Of a DNA stretch of 64,000 nt, positions 25,749 through 35,445 are shown piece by piece (positions within the stretch are counted from its first letter, which is position 1; every line of letters begins with the position of its first letter). The DNA comes from Thetidibacter halocola (lineage in GTDB: Bacteria > Pseudomonadota > Alphaproteobacteria > Rhodobacterales > Rhodobacteraceae), in contig NZ_JAGTUU010000004.1 in assembly GCF_018224955.1 (NCBI RefSeq), forward strand, positions 434,001-498,000, in the 5' to 3' direction. The position numbers were made by a program, and so were the translations under genes. A model generated the notes under the pieces. The model searched no databases. It was given only the letters and a program-made list of their open reading frames with translations, and had not been told where the DNA came from.

Positions 25749-26699
25749 TCACGCCTGCCGGTGGGCCGAGGGTGCCACGCCGAATTCCATGCGATAGGCG
25801 CGGGTCATCGCGCCCGCGTCCTGGTAGCCGCAGCGGCCGGCGATCTCGGCGATGCCGAGGTCGCTCAGTTCGACCAGACGCCGTGCCTCGCGCAGGCGCA
25901 GGGCACGGTAGACGCCGTTCGGCGTCAGGCCTGTCTCGCGGCGGAACACCTGTTCCATAAGGCGCTGGCTGATGCGCATCTGCGCGGCGATCTCGGCGAT
26001 GGGCAGCGGTTCTTCCAGCCGCCGCCGCATCAGCGCCGTCGCGCGGCGCACCATTGCCCCCGGCGACTTGCCGCGCAGCGGGTCGCGCAGGCCGGGCGCG
26101 TCGCCATGCATGAACAGCGCCGCCACCTCGAGCGCGAAGATCGGCGAATGGTGGCGGCGGATCAGTTCCAATGTCAGGTCAAAGGCGGTGGCCGCGCCGC
26201 CGCAGGTGGCGATATCCGGCTCCAGAACGAAACGATCATCGGTCACGGTGACATCGGGAAATGCCTCGGCAAAGGCGTCGAGTTCGTGCCAGTGGATCGT
26301 CGCGCGCCGCCGGTCCAGAAGGCCCGCCGCCGCCAGCAGCCAGGCGCCGGTATCCAGCCCCACCAGCGTCGCAAACCGCCGCCGCGCCGCGCGCAGGGTC
26401 TGGCCCAGTGCCGGCGTGACCCAGACGCGATGACCATAGCTGGGCATGACGAACAGGAAGTCGCCCGAGGGACGCGCCTTGGCCCAGCTTTCGGTCTCAA
26501 CCGTCAGGCCGCTGGACGAGGCTACAGGCCCGCCTGTCAGGGTCAGGAACGACCAGCGATAAAGCGACTTTCCCGCGATCGTGTTGGCGGCGCGGAAGGG
26601 CTCGATCGTGTTGGCCAGGCAATGGTTCGAGAACTGCGGGAACAGCAGCACGGCCATGTGCCGCATGCCTTGCGCATTTTGCGAATCCTGCACGATCAT
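25749..26699 (-). CDS. GlxA-family (DJ-1/PfpI + AraC) transcriptional regulator, CdhR-like
   Basis: The protein is 316 residues; ATG 26657 or 26666 are alternative starts. The N-terminal amidotransferase-like sensing domain (about 15-190) includes VAVLLFPQFSNHCLANTIEPFR-type residues, FLFVMPSYGHRV and the elbow GLDTGAWLLAAAGLLDRRRATIHW, where a cysteine is not present. The C-terminal AraC domain has two helix-turn-helices (PLPIAEIAAQMRISQRLMEQVFR and GIAEIAGRCGYQDAGAMTRAYR). CdhR, the carnitine regulator of Pseudomonas, belongs to this family. It is divergent from the CaiD/BKACE operon with only 71 bases between, so it very likely controls that operon. Confidence 0.9.
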   Translation of the reverse strand: MIVQDSQNAQGMRHMAVLLFPQFSNHCLANTIEPFRAANTIAGKSLYRWSFLTLTGGPVASSSGLTVETESWAKARPSGDFLFVMPSYGHRVWVTPALGQTLRAARRRFATLVGLDTGAWLLAAAGLLDRRRATIHWHELDAFAEAFPDVTVTDDRFVLEPDIATCGGAATAFDLTLELIRRHHSPIFALEVAALFMHGDAPGLRDPLRGKSPGAMVRRATALMRRRLEEPLPIAEIAAQMRISQRLMEQVFRRETGLTPNGVYRALRLREARRLVELSDLGIAEIAGRCGYQDAGAMTRAYRMEFGVAPSAHRQA

Positions 26700-26770
26700 C
26701 GCCTAAACTTGCACAACCTTGTCCGCACATCTGTTCCACTCTCGCGGCCACGAGGCAAGAGGAACCCCAG

Positions 26771-27931
26771 ATGCATTTCGGACTGACCGAGGAACAGGAG
26801 ATGATCGTCTCCACCGTCCGCAGCTTTGTCGAGAACGAGATTTATCCACACGAGGCCGAGGTCGAGCGCAGCGGCGCGGTGCCGCCGGGCCTGGGCGAAG
26901 AGATCAAGCGCAAGTGCATCGAGATGGGTTTTTACGCCTGCAATTTTCCCGAAGAGGTCGGCGGCGCAGGCCTGTCGCACCTGGATTTCACGCTGGTCGA
27001 GCGGGAACTGGGGCGTGGCTCGATGGCACTGACGCATTTCTTCGGCCGGCCACAGAACATCCTGATGGCCTGCAAGGGCGAGCAGCGCGAGCGTTACCTT
27101 TTGCCCGCCGTCCGAGGCGAGCGGATGGACGCGCTGGCGATGACCGAGCCCGACGCGGGGTCGGACGTGCGCGGCATGAAATGCATGGGCGTGCGCGATG
27201 GCGGCGACTGGGTGGTGAACGGGTCCAAGCATTTCATCTCGGGCGCCGATCACGCCGATTTCTTCATCGTCTTTATTGCGACCGGGGTCGACGAAACGCC
27301 GCACGGGCCGAAAAAGCGGATCACCTGCTTCCTCGTGGATCGCGGAACGCCCGGCTTCGAGGTGCGGCCGGGCTACAACTCTGTCAGCCACCGGGGCTAC
27401 AAGAACTGCATCCTCTATTTCGACGATTGCCGCCTGCCCGATGCCCAGGTGCTGGGCGAGGTCGATGGCGGGTTCGCGGTGATGAACGAATGGCTTTACG
27501 CCACCCGCCTGACGGTGGCGACGTTCAGCGTGGGCCGGGCTCGGCGCTGTTTCGACCATGCCCTGGCCTATGCGGCAGAGCGCAAGCAGTTCGGGCAGCA
27601 GATCGCGAAATTCCAGGGTGTCAGCTTTCAGATCGCGGACATGATCACGGAAATTGACGCCGCCGACTGGCTGACCCTGTCGGGCGCGTGGCGGCTGGAT
27701 CAGGGCCTGCCCGCCAACCGCGAGATCGCCAGCGCGAAACTCTACGCGACAGAGATGCTGGCCCGGGTGACGGACGCAACCTTGCAGATCCACGGTGGCA
27801 TGGGGTTGATGGACGACCTGCCCATCGAACGCTTCTGGCGCGATGCGCGGGTCGAGCGGATCTGGGACGGCACCAGCGAGATCCAGCGGCACATCATCGG
27901 CCGTGAACTCTTCCGCCCCTTGGGCGCCTGA
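26771..27931 (+). CDS. Acyl-CoA dehydrogenase, likely gamma-butyrobetainyl-CoA (CaiA-type) dehydrogenase
   Basis: The protein is 386 residues, AGAGGA seven bases before the ATG. FAD and substrate signatures: MDALAMTEPDAGSDVRGMKCMG, WVVNGSKHFISGADHADF, RKQFGQQIAKFQGVSFQIADM, and IHGGMGLMDDLPIERFWRDARVERIWDGTSEIQRHIIG. It introduces a 2,3-double bond into an acyl-CoA and passes electrons to ETF. The family call is firm; the quaternary-amine substrate is inferred from the CaiD-like and BKACE genes three places downstream and the CdhR-like regulator. Confidence 0.9.
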   Translation: MHFGLTEEQEMIVSTVRSFVENEIYPHEAEVERSGAVPPGLGEEIKRKCIEMGFYACNFPEEVGGAGLSHLDFTLVERELGRGSMALTHFFGRPQNILMACKGEQRERYLLPAVRGERMDALAMTEPDAGSDVRGMKCMGVRDGGDWVVNGSKHFISGADHADFFIVFIATGVDETPHGPKKRITCFLVDRGTPGFEVRPGYNSVSHRGYKNCILYFDDCRLPDAQVLGEVDGGFAVMNEWLYATRLTVATFSVGRARRCFDHALAYAAERKQFGQQIAKFQGVSFQIADMITEIDAADWLTLSGAWRLDQGLPANREIASAKLYATEMLARVTDATLQIHGGMGLMDDLPIERFWRDARVERIWDGTSEIQRHIIGRELFRPLGA

Positions 27932-27934
27932 GCC

Positions 27935-29974
27935 ATGCGCTCGCTCAACCGCCTCTTGCGGCCTCGTTCCGTCGCGGTGATCGGTGGCGGCGCGTGGTGC
28001 GCCAACGTGCTGCGCGAATGTCGCCGCGCAGGCTTTGACGGAGCGCTTTACGCGGTCCATCCGACAAAGACCGAGGTGGGCGGCGTCGCGACCGTGGCCT
28101 CGGTCGCCAACCTGCCAGAGGCGCCGGATGCCGTGTTCATCGGGGTGAACCGGGCGCTGACGGTGGAAACGGTTGCCGCCTTGTCGGCGATGGGGGCCGG
28201 GGGCGCGATCTGCTTCGCCTCGGGCTTTGCTGAGGCGGTGGCGGAACTGACGGATGGCGGCGATATGCAAGCGGCGCTGCTGGCGGCGGCTGGCGACATG
28301 CCGATCCTCGGTCCTAACTGCTACGGTTTCATCAATGCACTGGACGGCGTTGCGCTCTGGCCAGATCAACACGGGCTGGTTCCGGTCGAGCGCGGCGTCG
28401 CCATCATCGGGCAAAGCTCGAACATCGCGCTGAACCTGACGATGCAGACGCGTGGCCTGCCGATCGCTTATCTGGTGACGGCGGGCAACCAGGCGCAGAC
28501 GGGTCTTTCCGGGATCGGCGAGGCACTGCTCGACGATCCGCGCGTCAGTGCCATCGGATTGCACATCGAGGGGATCGACGATCTGGCAGCCTTTCAGCGC
28601 TTTGCGCTGAAGGCGCAGACACAAGGCGTGCCGGTGGTCGCGCTCAAGGTCGGGCGATCGGACCAGGCGCGCGCTGCGACCGTGTCGCACACGGCATCGA
28701 TTGCCGGCGGCATGGCCGGGGCAGAGGCACTGTTCGACCGGCTGGGCGTGGCCCGCGTGCAGACCCTCGCCGGACTTCTGGAATGCCTGAAGCTGATGCA
28801 TGTCACCGGGCCGCTGCCCTCGGGCGATATCGTGTCGATGTCCTGCTCGGGCGGCGAGGCAAGCCTGATTGCCGACCTCGCGCATGGCCGCGGAGCGATC
28901 CGCTTTGCGTCCCTTTCGGAGCCCCAGAGGAAGGGCCTGCGTGCGGCGCTGGGGCCCAAGGTGGCGCTGGCCAACCCGCTGGATTACCACACCTATATCT
29001 GGGGCAACCTGGACGCCACCCGCGCCACGATCACGGCGCTGGTGGACGGTCCGGTATCGCTGGGCCTGATCGTGCTGGACCTGCCCCGTCCCGACCGGTG
29101 CCGCGCGGACGACTGGTTCACCGTGATCGAGGCCGCGAAACTGGCGCGGGCGGAAACGGGCAAGCCGCTGGCGATCCTGTCCTCTCTGCCCGAGACCATG
29201 CCCGAGGCCGTGGCGCAGCAACTGGTCGCGGACGGCCTGGTGCCGCTCTGCGGCATGGCCGAGGCGCTGGAGGCGATCGAGGCCGCAGCCCGCGCCTATT
29301 GCCCCGCGCCCCCCGTCCCGGTCCACGTTCCCGGCCCCGTCTTGGACAACCGCCTGCTGACCGAGGCCGAGGCCAAGACGGCGCTCGCGGAATTCGGCCT
29401 GCCCGTGCCGCGTGGCGAGGTCGCCGCCGATGCAGAAAGCGCCATCGAGGTGGCCCGACGCATCGGCTTTCCCGTCGTGCTCAAGGGCCTGGGCCTGGCC
29501 CACAAGTCCGAGTCAGGCGCGGTCGCGCTGAACCTGCGCGACGCGGCGGCGTTGCGGCAGGCGGCGCAAGGCATGCCCGGCGCGGGGTTCCTCGTCGAGG
29601 CGATGGTGCCCGCCGCCCGGGCCGAACTGCTGGTCGGAGTGCTGCGCGATCCCGCCCACGGGCTGGTTCTGACATTGGCCGCCGGCGGCGTGCTGACCGA
29701 GTTGATGACCGACCGCGTCTCGCTGATCCTGCCGGTGACGCGATCCGAGGTGGAAACCGCGCTTCTTTCGGTGAACTATGGCCGCGTCCTGACCGGCTAT
29801 CGCGGGGCCGCGCCCTGCGACATGGGCGCGATCCTGGACGCCGTGATTGCGGTGCAGGATTTCGCCCTTTCGACCCCGGTGCTGGAGGTCGAGATCAATC
29901 CCCTGCTCTGCGGTGCGGATTTCGCCGTGGCGGCAGATGCGCTGGTGCAGCTTGGAGAGGCCGATGACCGATAA
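27935..29974 (+). CDS. ADP-forming acyl-CoA synthetase (acetate-CoA ligase family)
   Basis: The protein is 679 residues in one chain, three bases after the dehydrogenase. Order: CoA-binding Rossmann domain (LLRPRSVAVIGGGAWCANVLRE), two succinyl-CoA-ligase-like domains with VSMSCSGGEASLIAD, and a C-terminal ATP-grasp domain from about 465 (LTEAEAKTALAEFGLPVPRGE, VVLKGLGLAHKSESGAVALNL). It would activate the free acid to its CoA thioester with ATP giving ADP. In this operon the acid is probably gamma-butyrobetaine, crotonobetaine or carnitine, an inference from neighbours. Confidence 0.88.
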   Translation: MRSLNRLLRPRSVAVIGGGAWCANVLRECRRAGFDGALYAVHPTKTEVGGVATVASVANLPEAPDAVFIGVNRALTVETVAALSAMGAGGAICFASGFAEAVAELTDGGDMQAALLAAAGDMPILGPNCYGFINALDGVALWPDQHGLVPVERGVAIIGQSSNIALNLTMQTRGLPIAYLVTAGNQAQTGLSGIGEALLDDPRVSAIGLHIEGIDDLAAFQRFALKAQTQGVPVVALKVGRSDQARAATVSHTASIAGGMAGAEALFDRLGVARVQTLAGLLECLKLMHVTGPLPSGDIVSMSCSGGEASLIADLAHGRGAIRFASLSEPQRKGLRAALGPKVALANPLDYHTYIWGNLDATRATITALVDGPVSLGLIVLDLPRPDRCRADDWFTVIEAAKLARAETGKPLAILSSLPETMPEAVAQQLVADGLVPLCGMAEALEAIEAAARAYCPAPPVPVHVPGPVLDNRLLTEAEAKTALAEFGLPVPRGEVAADAESAIEVARRIGFPVVLKGLGLAHKSESGAVALNLRDAAALRQAAQGMPGAGFLVEAMVPAARAELLVGVLRDPAHGLVLTLAAGGVLTELMTDRVSLILPVTRSEVETALLSVNYGRVLTGYRGAAPCDMGAILDAVIAVQDFALSTPVLEVEINPLLCGADFAVAADALVQLGEADDR

Positions 29975-30749
29975 CCCGATCAAGACCCGGACAGAAGGCC
30001 ATATCCTGGAGGTCACGCTGGACCGGCCGAAGGCCAACGCCATCGACCTGGCCACCAGCCGGATCATGGGCGAGGTGTTCACGACCTTCCGCGACGACCC
30101 CGATCTGCGCGTGGCCATCGTGACCGGCGCGGGGCAGAAGTTCTTCTGCCCCGGCTGGGACCTGAAGGCCGCGGCAGAGGGCGACGCGGTGGATGGCGAC
30201 TATGGCAAGGGCGGCTTTGGCGGCCTTCAGGAGTTGCGCGGGCTGAACAAGCCGGTGATCGCCGCCGTCAACGGCATCTGCTGCGGCGGCGGGCTGGAAC
30301 TGGCGCTGTCGGCGGACATCATCCTGGCGGCCGACCACGCGACCTTTGCCCTGCCCGAGATCCGCTCCGGCACCGTGGCGGACGCCGCCAGCATCAAGCT
30401 GCCGAAACGCATCCCCTACCATATCGCGATGGAGATGCTGTTCACCGGCCGCTGGCTGGAGGCTGAGGAGGCCGCGCGCTGGGGCATGGTCAACCGCCTG
30501 CACCCGGCCGACAGGCTGATGGACGAGGCGTGGACGATGGCGCGGCTGCTGGCCTCGGGCCCGCCGCTGGTCTATGCGGCGATCAAGGAAATCGTGCGCG
30601 AGGCCGAGGACATGAAGTTCCAGGACGCGCTGAACCGCATCACCAAGAGCCAGTTCGCCACGGTCGAAGCGCTCTATCGCTCGGAGGACCAGAAGGAAGG
30701 CGCCCGCGCCTTTGCAGAGAAACGGGACCCCGCGTGGCAGGGCCGGTGA
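29964..30749 (+). CDS. caiD: Carnitinyl-CoA dehydratase-like enoyl-CoA hydratase
   Basis: The protein is 261 residues, the length of E. coli CaiD, and strikingly similar to it as I recall that sequence: TLDRPKANAID, FRDDPDLRVAIVTGAG, PGWDLKAAAEGD, ending FAEKRDPAWQGR. Both crotonase glutamates are kept (Glu112 in GGGLELALS, Glu132 in ALPEIRSG). It should hydrate crotonobetainyl-CoA to carnitinyl-CoA. The ATG overlaps the synthetase end by 11 bases, with GGAGAGG upstream, so translation is coupled. A Cys pair (GICCGGG) replaces the usual GYAFGGG. Confidence 0.82.
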   Translation: MTDNPIKTRTEGHILEVTLDRPKANAIDLATSRIMGEVFTTFRDDPDLRVAIVTGAGQKFFCPGWDLKAAAEGDAVDGDYGKGGFGGLQELRGLNKPVIAAVNGICCGGGLELALSADIILAADHATFALPEIRSGTVADAASIKLPKRIPYHIAMEMLFTGRWLEAEEAARWGMVNRLHPADRLMDEAWTMARLLASGPPLVYAAIKEIVREAEDMKFQDALNRITKSQFATVEALYRSEDQKEGARAFAEKRDPAWQGR

Positions 30750-30837
30750 TGGCGCACGGCGCGCGTTCTGCGAACGACGCCCCGCCCGCCATCCCCGGCA
30801 GACCCACCGAGACAACACAACAGGAAGGACCAAAGCC

Positions 30838-31749
30838 ATGCCTCTGACGATGACCAAGGATGTCTTCATCACCTGCGCCATCACCGGATCGGGCGGCACG
30901 CAGGACCGCAGCCCGCATGTGCCGCGAAGCCCAAGGCAGATCGCCGACAGCGCCATCGAGGCGGCGCGGGCCGGCGCGGCGATCGTGCATTGCCACGTCC
31001 GCGATCCCGAGAGCGGCAAGCCGTCGCGCCGCGTCGACCTGTATCGCGAGGTGACCGACCGCATCCGCGCCGCGGACGTCGACGTGGTGCTGAACCTGAC
31101 CGCTGGCATGGGTGGCGACATCACCTTCGGCTCGCCCGACGCGCCGCTGCCGCTCAACTCCGCCGGCACCGACATGGCCGGCGCGGCCGAGCGCATGGAG
31201 CATGTCGCCCAATGCCGGCCCGAGATCTGCACCCTGGATTGCGGCACGATGAACTTCGCCGAGGCAGACTATGTCATGACCAACACGCCCGGCATGCTAC
31301 GGGCGATGGGCCGGATGATGACCGACCTGGGTGTAAAGCCCGAGATCGAGGCCTTTGACACCGGGCACCTTTGGTTCGCCAAGGAACTGGTCCGCGAGGG
31401 CGTGCTGACCTCTCCGGCATTGGTGCAGCTCTGCATGGGCGTGCCCTGGGGCGCGCCGAACGACCTCAATACCTTCATGGCGATGGTCAACGCCGTGCCG
31501 CAGGACTGGACCTGGTCGGCCTTCAGCCTGGGCCGCGACCAGATGCCGTTTGTTGCGGCCTCGGTGCTGGCTGGCGGGCACGTGCGGGTCGGGCTGGAGG
31601 ACAACCTGTGGCTGGAAAAGGGCAAGCTGGCCACCAACGCGCAGCTTGTCGACAAGGCCGTGGGCATCATCGAGCGCATGGGCGCGCGGGTGATGGGCCC
31701 CGAGGCGGTGCGTGAGAGGCTCGGCCTGGTGAAGCGCGCGCCAGCCTAG
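30838..31749 (+). CDS. BKACE-family beta-keto acid cleavage enzyme, likely dehydrocarnitine-cleaving
   Basis: The protein is 303 residues from ATG 30838 (AGGAAGGA upstream). The BKACE/Kce fold is clear: zinc ligands in IVHCHVRDP near residue 60 and Glu in VRVGLEDNLWLEKGKLA near 255, plus CTLDCGTMNF and MGVPWGAPNDL. BKACE enzymes condense a beta-keto acid with acetyl-CoA; one well-known member makes betainyl-CoA and acetoacetate from dehydrocarnitine. Context favours that activity. No carnitine dehydrogenase or betainyl-CoA thioesterase lies in the window. Confidence 0.88.
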   Translation: MPLTMTKDVFITCAITGSGGTQDRSPHVPRSPRQIADSAIEAARAGAAIVHCHVRDPESGKPSRRVDLYREVTDRIRAADVDVVLNLTAGMGGDITFGSPDAPLPLNSAGTDMAGAAERMEHVAQCRPEICTLDCGTMNFAEADYVMTNTPGMLRAMGRMMTDLGVKPEIEAFDTGHLWFAKELVREGVLTSPALVQLCMGVPWGAPNDLNTFMAMVNAVPQDWTWSAFSLGRDQMPFVAASVLAGGHVRVGLEDNLWLEKGKLATNAQLVDKAVGIIERMGARVMGPEAVRERLGLVKRAPA

Positions 31750-31895
31750 TCCCGAACGCACCCGGACTGTGCACGACTCCGCCTTTCTTCGCCGAAACCG
31801 GAATGGGCTGTTTCCAGAAGGTGAAATTCCGTATTCAGTATTCGTGAAGTCTCTGTCGCTCCGGCGGCAACTTTTGTCGGTGTTGGAGTGTGCGC

Positions 31896-33848
31896 ATGGG
31901 GTCAGAGGGGACCAGGAATGCCGAAAGCCTTGCGAGGCGGCTGATTCAGGCCACCCGCGCTGCCCGCATCGCCATCTGGGACTGGGACGCCCGCACCAAC
32001 ACGCTGCACTGGTCGCCCGTCTTCCTCGACATTCTCGGCATCGACGAGTCCGAGTTCAACGGTCAGTTGTCGGACTTCACCGATCGGCTCGTGCCCGAGG
32101 ACCGGGATCGCGTCACCGCCGCGTTGCGGGCCTATCTCGAAGCCGGCACGCCCTACGAGATCGAATACGAGATGTTCCGCGGCGACGGCCGCCGCATCTC
32201 GATCTCGGAAAAGGGGCAGGCGACGGTCGACGAAGCGGGCCGCACCACCGGCCTGTCCGGCACGGTCCAGGACATCACCGACCGCCGGACACTGGAAAAG
32301 CGGCTGCTGGCAGCGGAACGGATTGGTCAGATCGGCCACTGGCTGCTGGACCTGCGCGAGAACAGGCTGACCTGGTCCCCCGAGGTGTTCCGCATTCACG
32401 GCCTAGACCCTGACGATCCGCAGCCGGGCTTGCAGCAGGCGCTGGACTTCTTCCATCCCGACGACCTGCCGCAGGTGCTGGCCAGTCTCGACTCGGTGGT
32501 GACCGAGGGCACCGTGCGGGCGCTGGACGCCAGGCTGCGGCTGCCGTCGGGCGAGATCCGGCATGTGCATCTCGACGGTGTGGCGACGATTGGCGAGGAC
32601 GGGAACCCCACCGAACTGTTCGGCATCATTCACAACAGGACCGAGGCGGCACGGCGCGAGGAGCAGCTGGCGCATGCCCAGCGGATGGAGGCGATTGGCC
32701 ACCTGGTGGGCGGCGTCGCGCATGATTTCAACAACCTGCTCGCCGTGATCCAGGGCAACCTGGAACTGCTGCACGAGGACGAGGACCGCCGCCTGCTGCC
32801 GCGCGGCGAACGGCTGGACATTCTGACCAGCGCGATTTCGGCGACGCGGCGGGGCGCCGAACTGACGCGCAGCCTGCTGGCTTTTGCGCGGAAGTCGCAT
32901 CTCGAGCCGCAGCTGGTCGACATCAACGACATCGTGCGCGAAACCGACGGCTGGCTATCGCGCGCGATGCCGGCCTCGATCCGGATGAGCACGCGGCTGA
33001 CCGACGCGTCGGTGATCGTGCGGCTGGATCCCGCCGGCCTTCAGAGCGCGTTGCTGAACGTCATCGTGAACGCGCGCGATGCGATGCCGGACGGCGGCAC
33101 GATGACCATAGAAACTGCCGTCCGGCATGTCTCGGAGGCCGAGATAGGCACCGAACGCGAACAGCTGGAGACCGGTCACTACGTCATGCTGTCCGTGTCC
33201 GATACGGGCAGCGGCATTTCCCCGGAACTGCTGCCGCGCGTGTTCGAACCCTTCGTCACCGGCAAGCGCATCGGCGAGGGAAGCGGGCTTGGCCTGTCGA
33301 TGGTGCAGGGTTTTGTCCGGCAAAGCGGCGGCTTTGTCCACATCCACTCCGAAACCGGCGTCGGCACCTGCGTCAGGCTCTACTTCCCCGAGACCGAAAC
33401 CCGCGACAGGCCCGCAGAGGGCCCGGACGCACAGGTGCAACCGGCGGCCCAGGTCAGGACCATGCCCACGGCGCGGATCCTCGTCGCAGAGGATCAGCTG
33501 GACGTCCTGTCGGTCATCGTGCGGACCCTGACCCGGGCGGGTTACCAGATCGACGCGGCCACGACCGGCGACGAGGCACTCCGCCGGTTCCGGGAAGGCG
33601 GGCGGTTCGACCTGCTGCTGACCGATGTCGTGATGCCGGGCACGTTGAGCGGGCCGAAACTGGCCAAGGCCTGCCGGACGCTGCAACCCGGCCTGCCGGT
33701 GATCTTCATGTCGGGCTATGCCAGCGAGGCGACGATCCACGGCAACGGCCTGCATCCCACGGATGTCCGCCTGACGAAGCCGGTTCCGAGGAGCGAACTG
33801 CTCGACACGATCCGGGCATGCCTCTCGGGCGGGGACGATGGCGGCTGA
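31896..33848 (+). CDS. Soluble hybrid histidine kinase with two PAS domains
   Basis: The protein is 650 residues from ATG 31896 (GGAG seven bases upstream). Two PAS domains (about 15-135 and 145-260) precede a dimerisation helix with the phospho-acceptor His276 in GGVAHDFNNLL, a HATPase domain (NVIVNARDAMPDGG, SVSDTGSGISPELL, GSGLGLSMVQGFV) and a C-terminal receiver with Asp577 (LLLTDVVMPG) and the conserved MSGY. No membrane helix, so it senses an internal cue. No cognate output regulator is adjacent. WDWDARTNTLHWSP suggests a PAS_3-type fold; a flavin-binding Cys motif was not seen. Confidence 0.92.
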   Translation: MGSEGTRNAESLARRLIQATRAARIAIWDWDARTNTLHWSPVFLDILGIDESEFNGQLSDFTDRLVPEDRDRVTAALRAYLEAGTPYEIEYEMFRGDGRRISISEKGQATVDEAGRTTGLSGTVQDITDRRTLEKRLLAAERIGQIGHWLLDLRENRLTWSPEVFRIHGLDPDDPQPGLQQALDFFHPDDLPQVLASLDSVVTEGTVRALDARLRLPSGEIRHVHLDGVATIGEDGNPTELFGIIHNRTEAARREEQLAHAQRMEAIGHLVGGVAHDFNNLLAVIQGNLELLHEDEDRRLLPRGERLDILTSAISATRRGAELTRSLLAFARKSHLEPQLVDINDIVRETDGWLSRAMPASIRMSTRLTDASVIVRLDPAGLQSALLNVIVNARDAMPDGGTMTIETAVRHVSEAEIGTEREQLETGHYVMLSVSDTGSGISPELLPRVFEPFVTGKRIGEGSGLGLSMVQGFVRQSGGFVHIHSETGVGTCVRLYFPETETRDRPAEGPDAQVQPAAQVRTMPTARILVAEDQLDVLSVIVRTLTRAGYQIDAATTGDEALRRFREGGRFDLLLTDVVMPGTLSGPKLAKACRTLQPGLPVIFMSGYASEATIHGNGLHPTDVRLTKPVPRSELLDTIRACLSGGDDGG

Positions 33849-34040
33849 TCCTGCGGGCAAGCGCGGCCGCTGCCTGTCCTGCGGACGTTCACTGCCGTGC
33901 CGTGCATCATCGCCGCCCAATGTGACGGATCGTCTTGGCACCGCCGCGAACCGCGGGCAAGTTGGCCCTGCGCTCTCGCGCCGCGCCGGTGCGTCCGGGG
34001 CGCCTCATGTCGACCCGGCTCCAGATCGAAAGGCCGCACT

Positions 34041-35441
34041 GTGAAAGACCTGTTCAGACTGACCGCCACCGAGATCGCAAGCGCCGTGCGCGGTGGCACG
34101 CTGTCCGCAACCGAGGTGACGCAGGCCCACGCGGCGCGCATCGACGCGGTCAACCCGGCGGTCAACGCCGTGGTGCAGGACTGCCGGGACGAAGCGCTGG
34201 AGGCTGCGCGCGCCCTCGACGCCCGCATCGCGGCAGGCGAGGATCCGGGGCCGCTGGCCGGGGTACCCTGCACGATCAAGGTCAATATCGACCAGAAGGG
34301 CTGGGCCAATACCAACGGGTTGAAGCTGCAAGCTGATAACATTGCTGCGCAGGACAGCCCCGTCGTCGCCAACCTGCGCAAGGCGGGCGGCGTGATCGTC
34401 GGGCGCACGAACACGCCGGCCTTTTCGCTGCGGTGGTTCACCAGGAACGACCTGCACGGCCAGACGCTGAACCCGCGCAACCGCGACATCACGCCGGGCG
34501 GCTCGTCGGGCGGAGCGTCCGCGGCAGTCGCGGCGGGAATGTGCGCCATCGGGCATGGCACCGACATTGCGGGCTCTGTCCGCTATCCCGCCTATGCCTG
34601 CGGCCTGCACGGGCTGCGTCCGACGCTGGGCCGCATCCCGGCCTGGAACGCAAGCGCGCCCGACCGGCTCATCAGTGCGCAGCTGATGGCCGTGTCGGGT
34701 CCGATCGCGCGCAGCATCGACGACATCGCGCTGTCGCTGCGTGCCATGGCCGCGCCCGACGTGCTGGACCCCTGGTATGTGCCCGTGCCTCTCGACCCGC
34801 GCGATTTCCCGAAACGCGCCGCGCTGACACTGGAACCCGATGGCATGAGCGTCGCGCCCGCCGTCAAGGACGCGCTGCGCAAGGCCGCCCGCGTGCTCGA
34901 GGACGCGGGTTGGCAGGTCGACGAGGTGCCCTGTCCGCCGATGCGCGACGCCGCGCGGATCAACGCGATCCTCTGGATGGCCGAGACCGAAATCTCGGCC
35001 GAAGCGCTGATCGCCCGCGAGGCCGAACCGGATTCCACCTTTGTCTTTGACGTGATGCGCCGCGATATCGGCCCGGTCGACCTGAAGACGGTGATGAAGG
35101 CGTTGCAGGACCGCGCCACGCTGATCCGTGCGTGGGAGCTGTTCCTGCAAGACTATCCGGTGCTGCTCTGCCCGGTGTCTGGCGAACTGCCCTTCGACCA
35201 GCAACTCGACGTGCGGTCCGAGGCCGATTTCCTGCGCGTCTACGAGGCGCAGCTGACCCAGCGCGCCCTGCCCGTCATGGGCATGCCCGGCCTGTCCGTC
35301 GCAACCGGCCAGGCCGAGGGGCGCCCGCTGGGCGTGCAGCTGGTCGCCGGGCGCTATCGCGAGGATATCCTGATCGCGGCTGGCCGAGTGATCGAGGCCG
35401 CCGGCCCGCTTCCGCAAGTCGCCGACCCGGACTGGGCGTGA
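34041..35441 (+). CDS. Amidase-signature hydrolase 1
   Basis: The protein is 466 residues from GTG 34041; the longer frame would overlap the upstream gap. The Ser-cisSer-Lys triad is complete: Lys80 (PCTIKVNID), Ser155 (PGGSSGGAS) and Ser179 (GTDIAGSVRYP). It hydrolyses an amide in the cytoplasm. Substrate unknown; similar enzymes handle formamide-like, aryl or peptide amides. It ends four bases from the convergent molybdoenzyme gene. Confidence 0.9.
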   Translation: MKDLFRLTATEIASAVRGGTLSATEVTQAHAARIDAVNPAVNAVVQDCRDEALEAARALDARIAAGEDPGPLAGVPCTIKVNIDQKGWANTNGLKLQADNIAAQDSPVVANLRKAGGVIVGRTNTPAFSLRWFTRNDLHGQTLNPRNRDITPGGSSGGASAAVAAGMCAIGHGTDIAGSVRYPAYACGLHGLRPTLGRIPAWNASAPDRLISAQLMAVSGPIARSIDDIALSLRAMAAPDVLDPWYVPVPLDPRDFPKRAALTLEPDGMSVAPAVKDALRKAARVLEDAGWQVDEVPCPPMRDAARINAILWMAETEISAEALIAREAEPDSTFVFDVMRRDIGPVDLKTVMKALQDRATLIRAWELFLQDYPVLLCPVSGELPFDQQLDVRSEADFLRVYEAQLTQRALPVMGMPGLSVATGQAEGRPLGVQLVAGRYREDILIAAGRVIEAAGPLPQVADPDWA

Positions 35442-35445
35442 CCGC

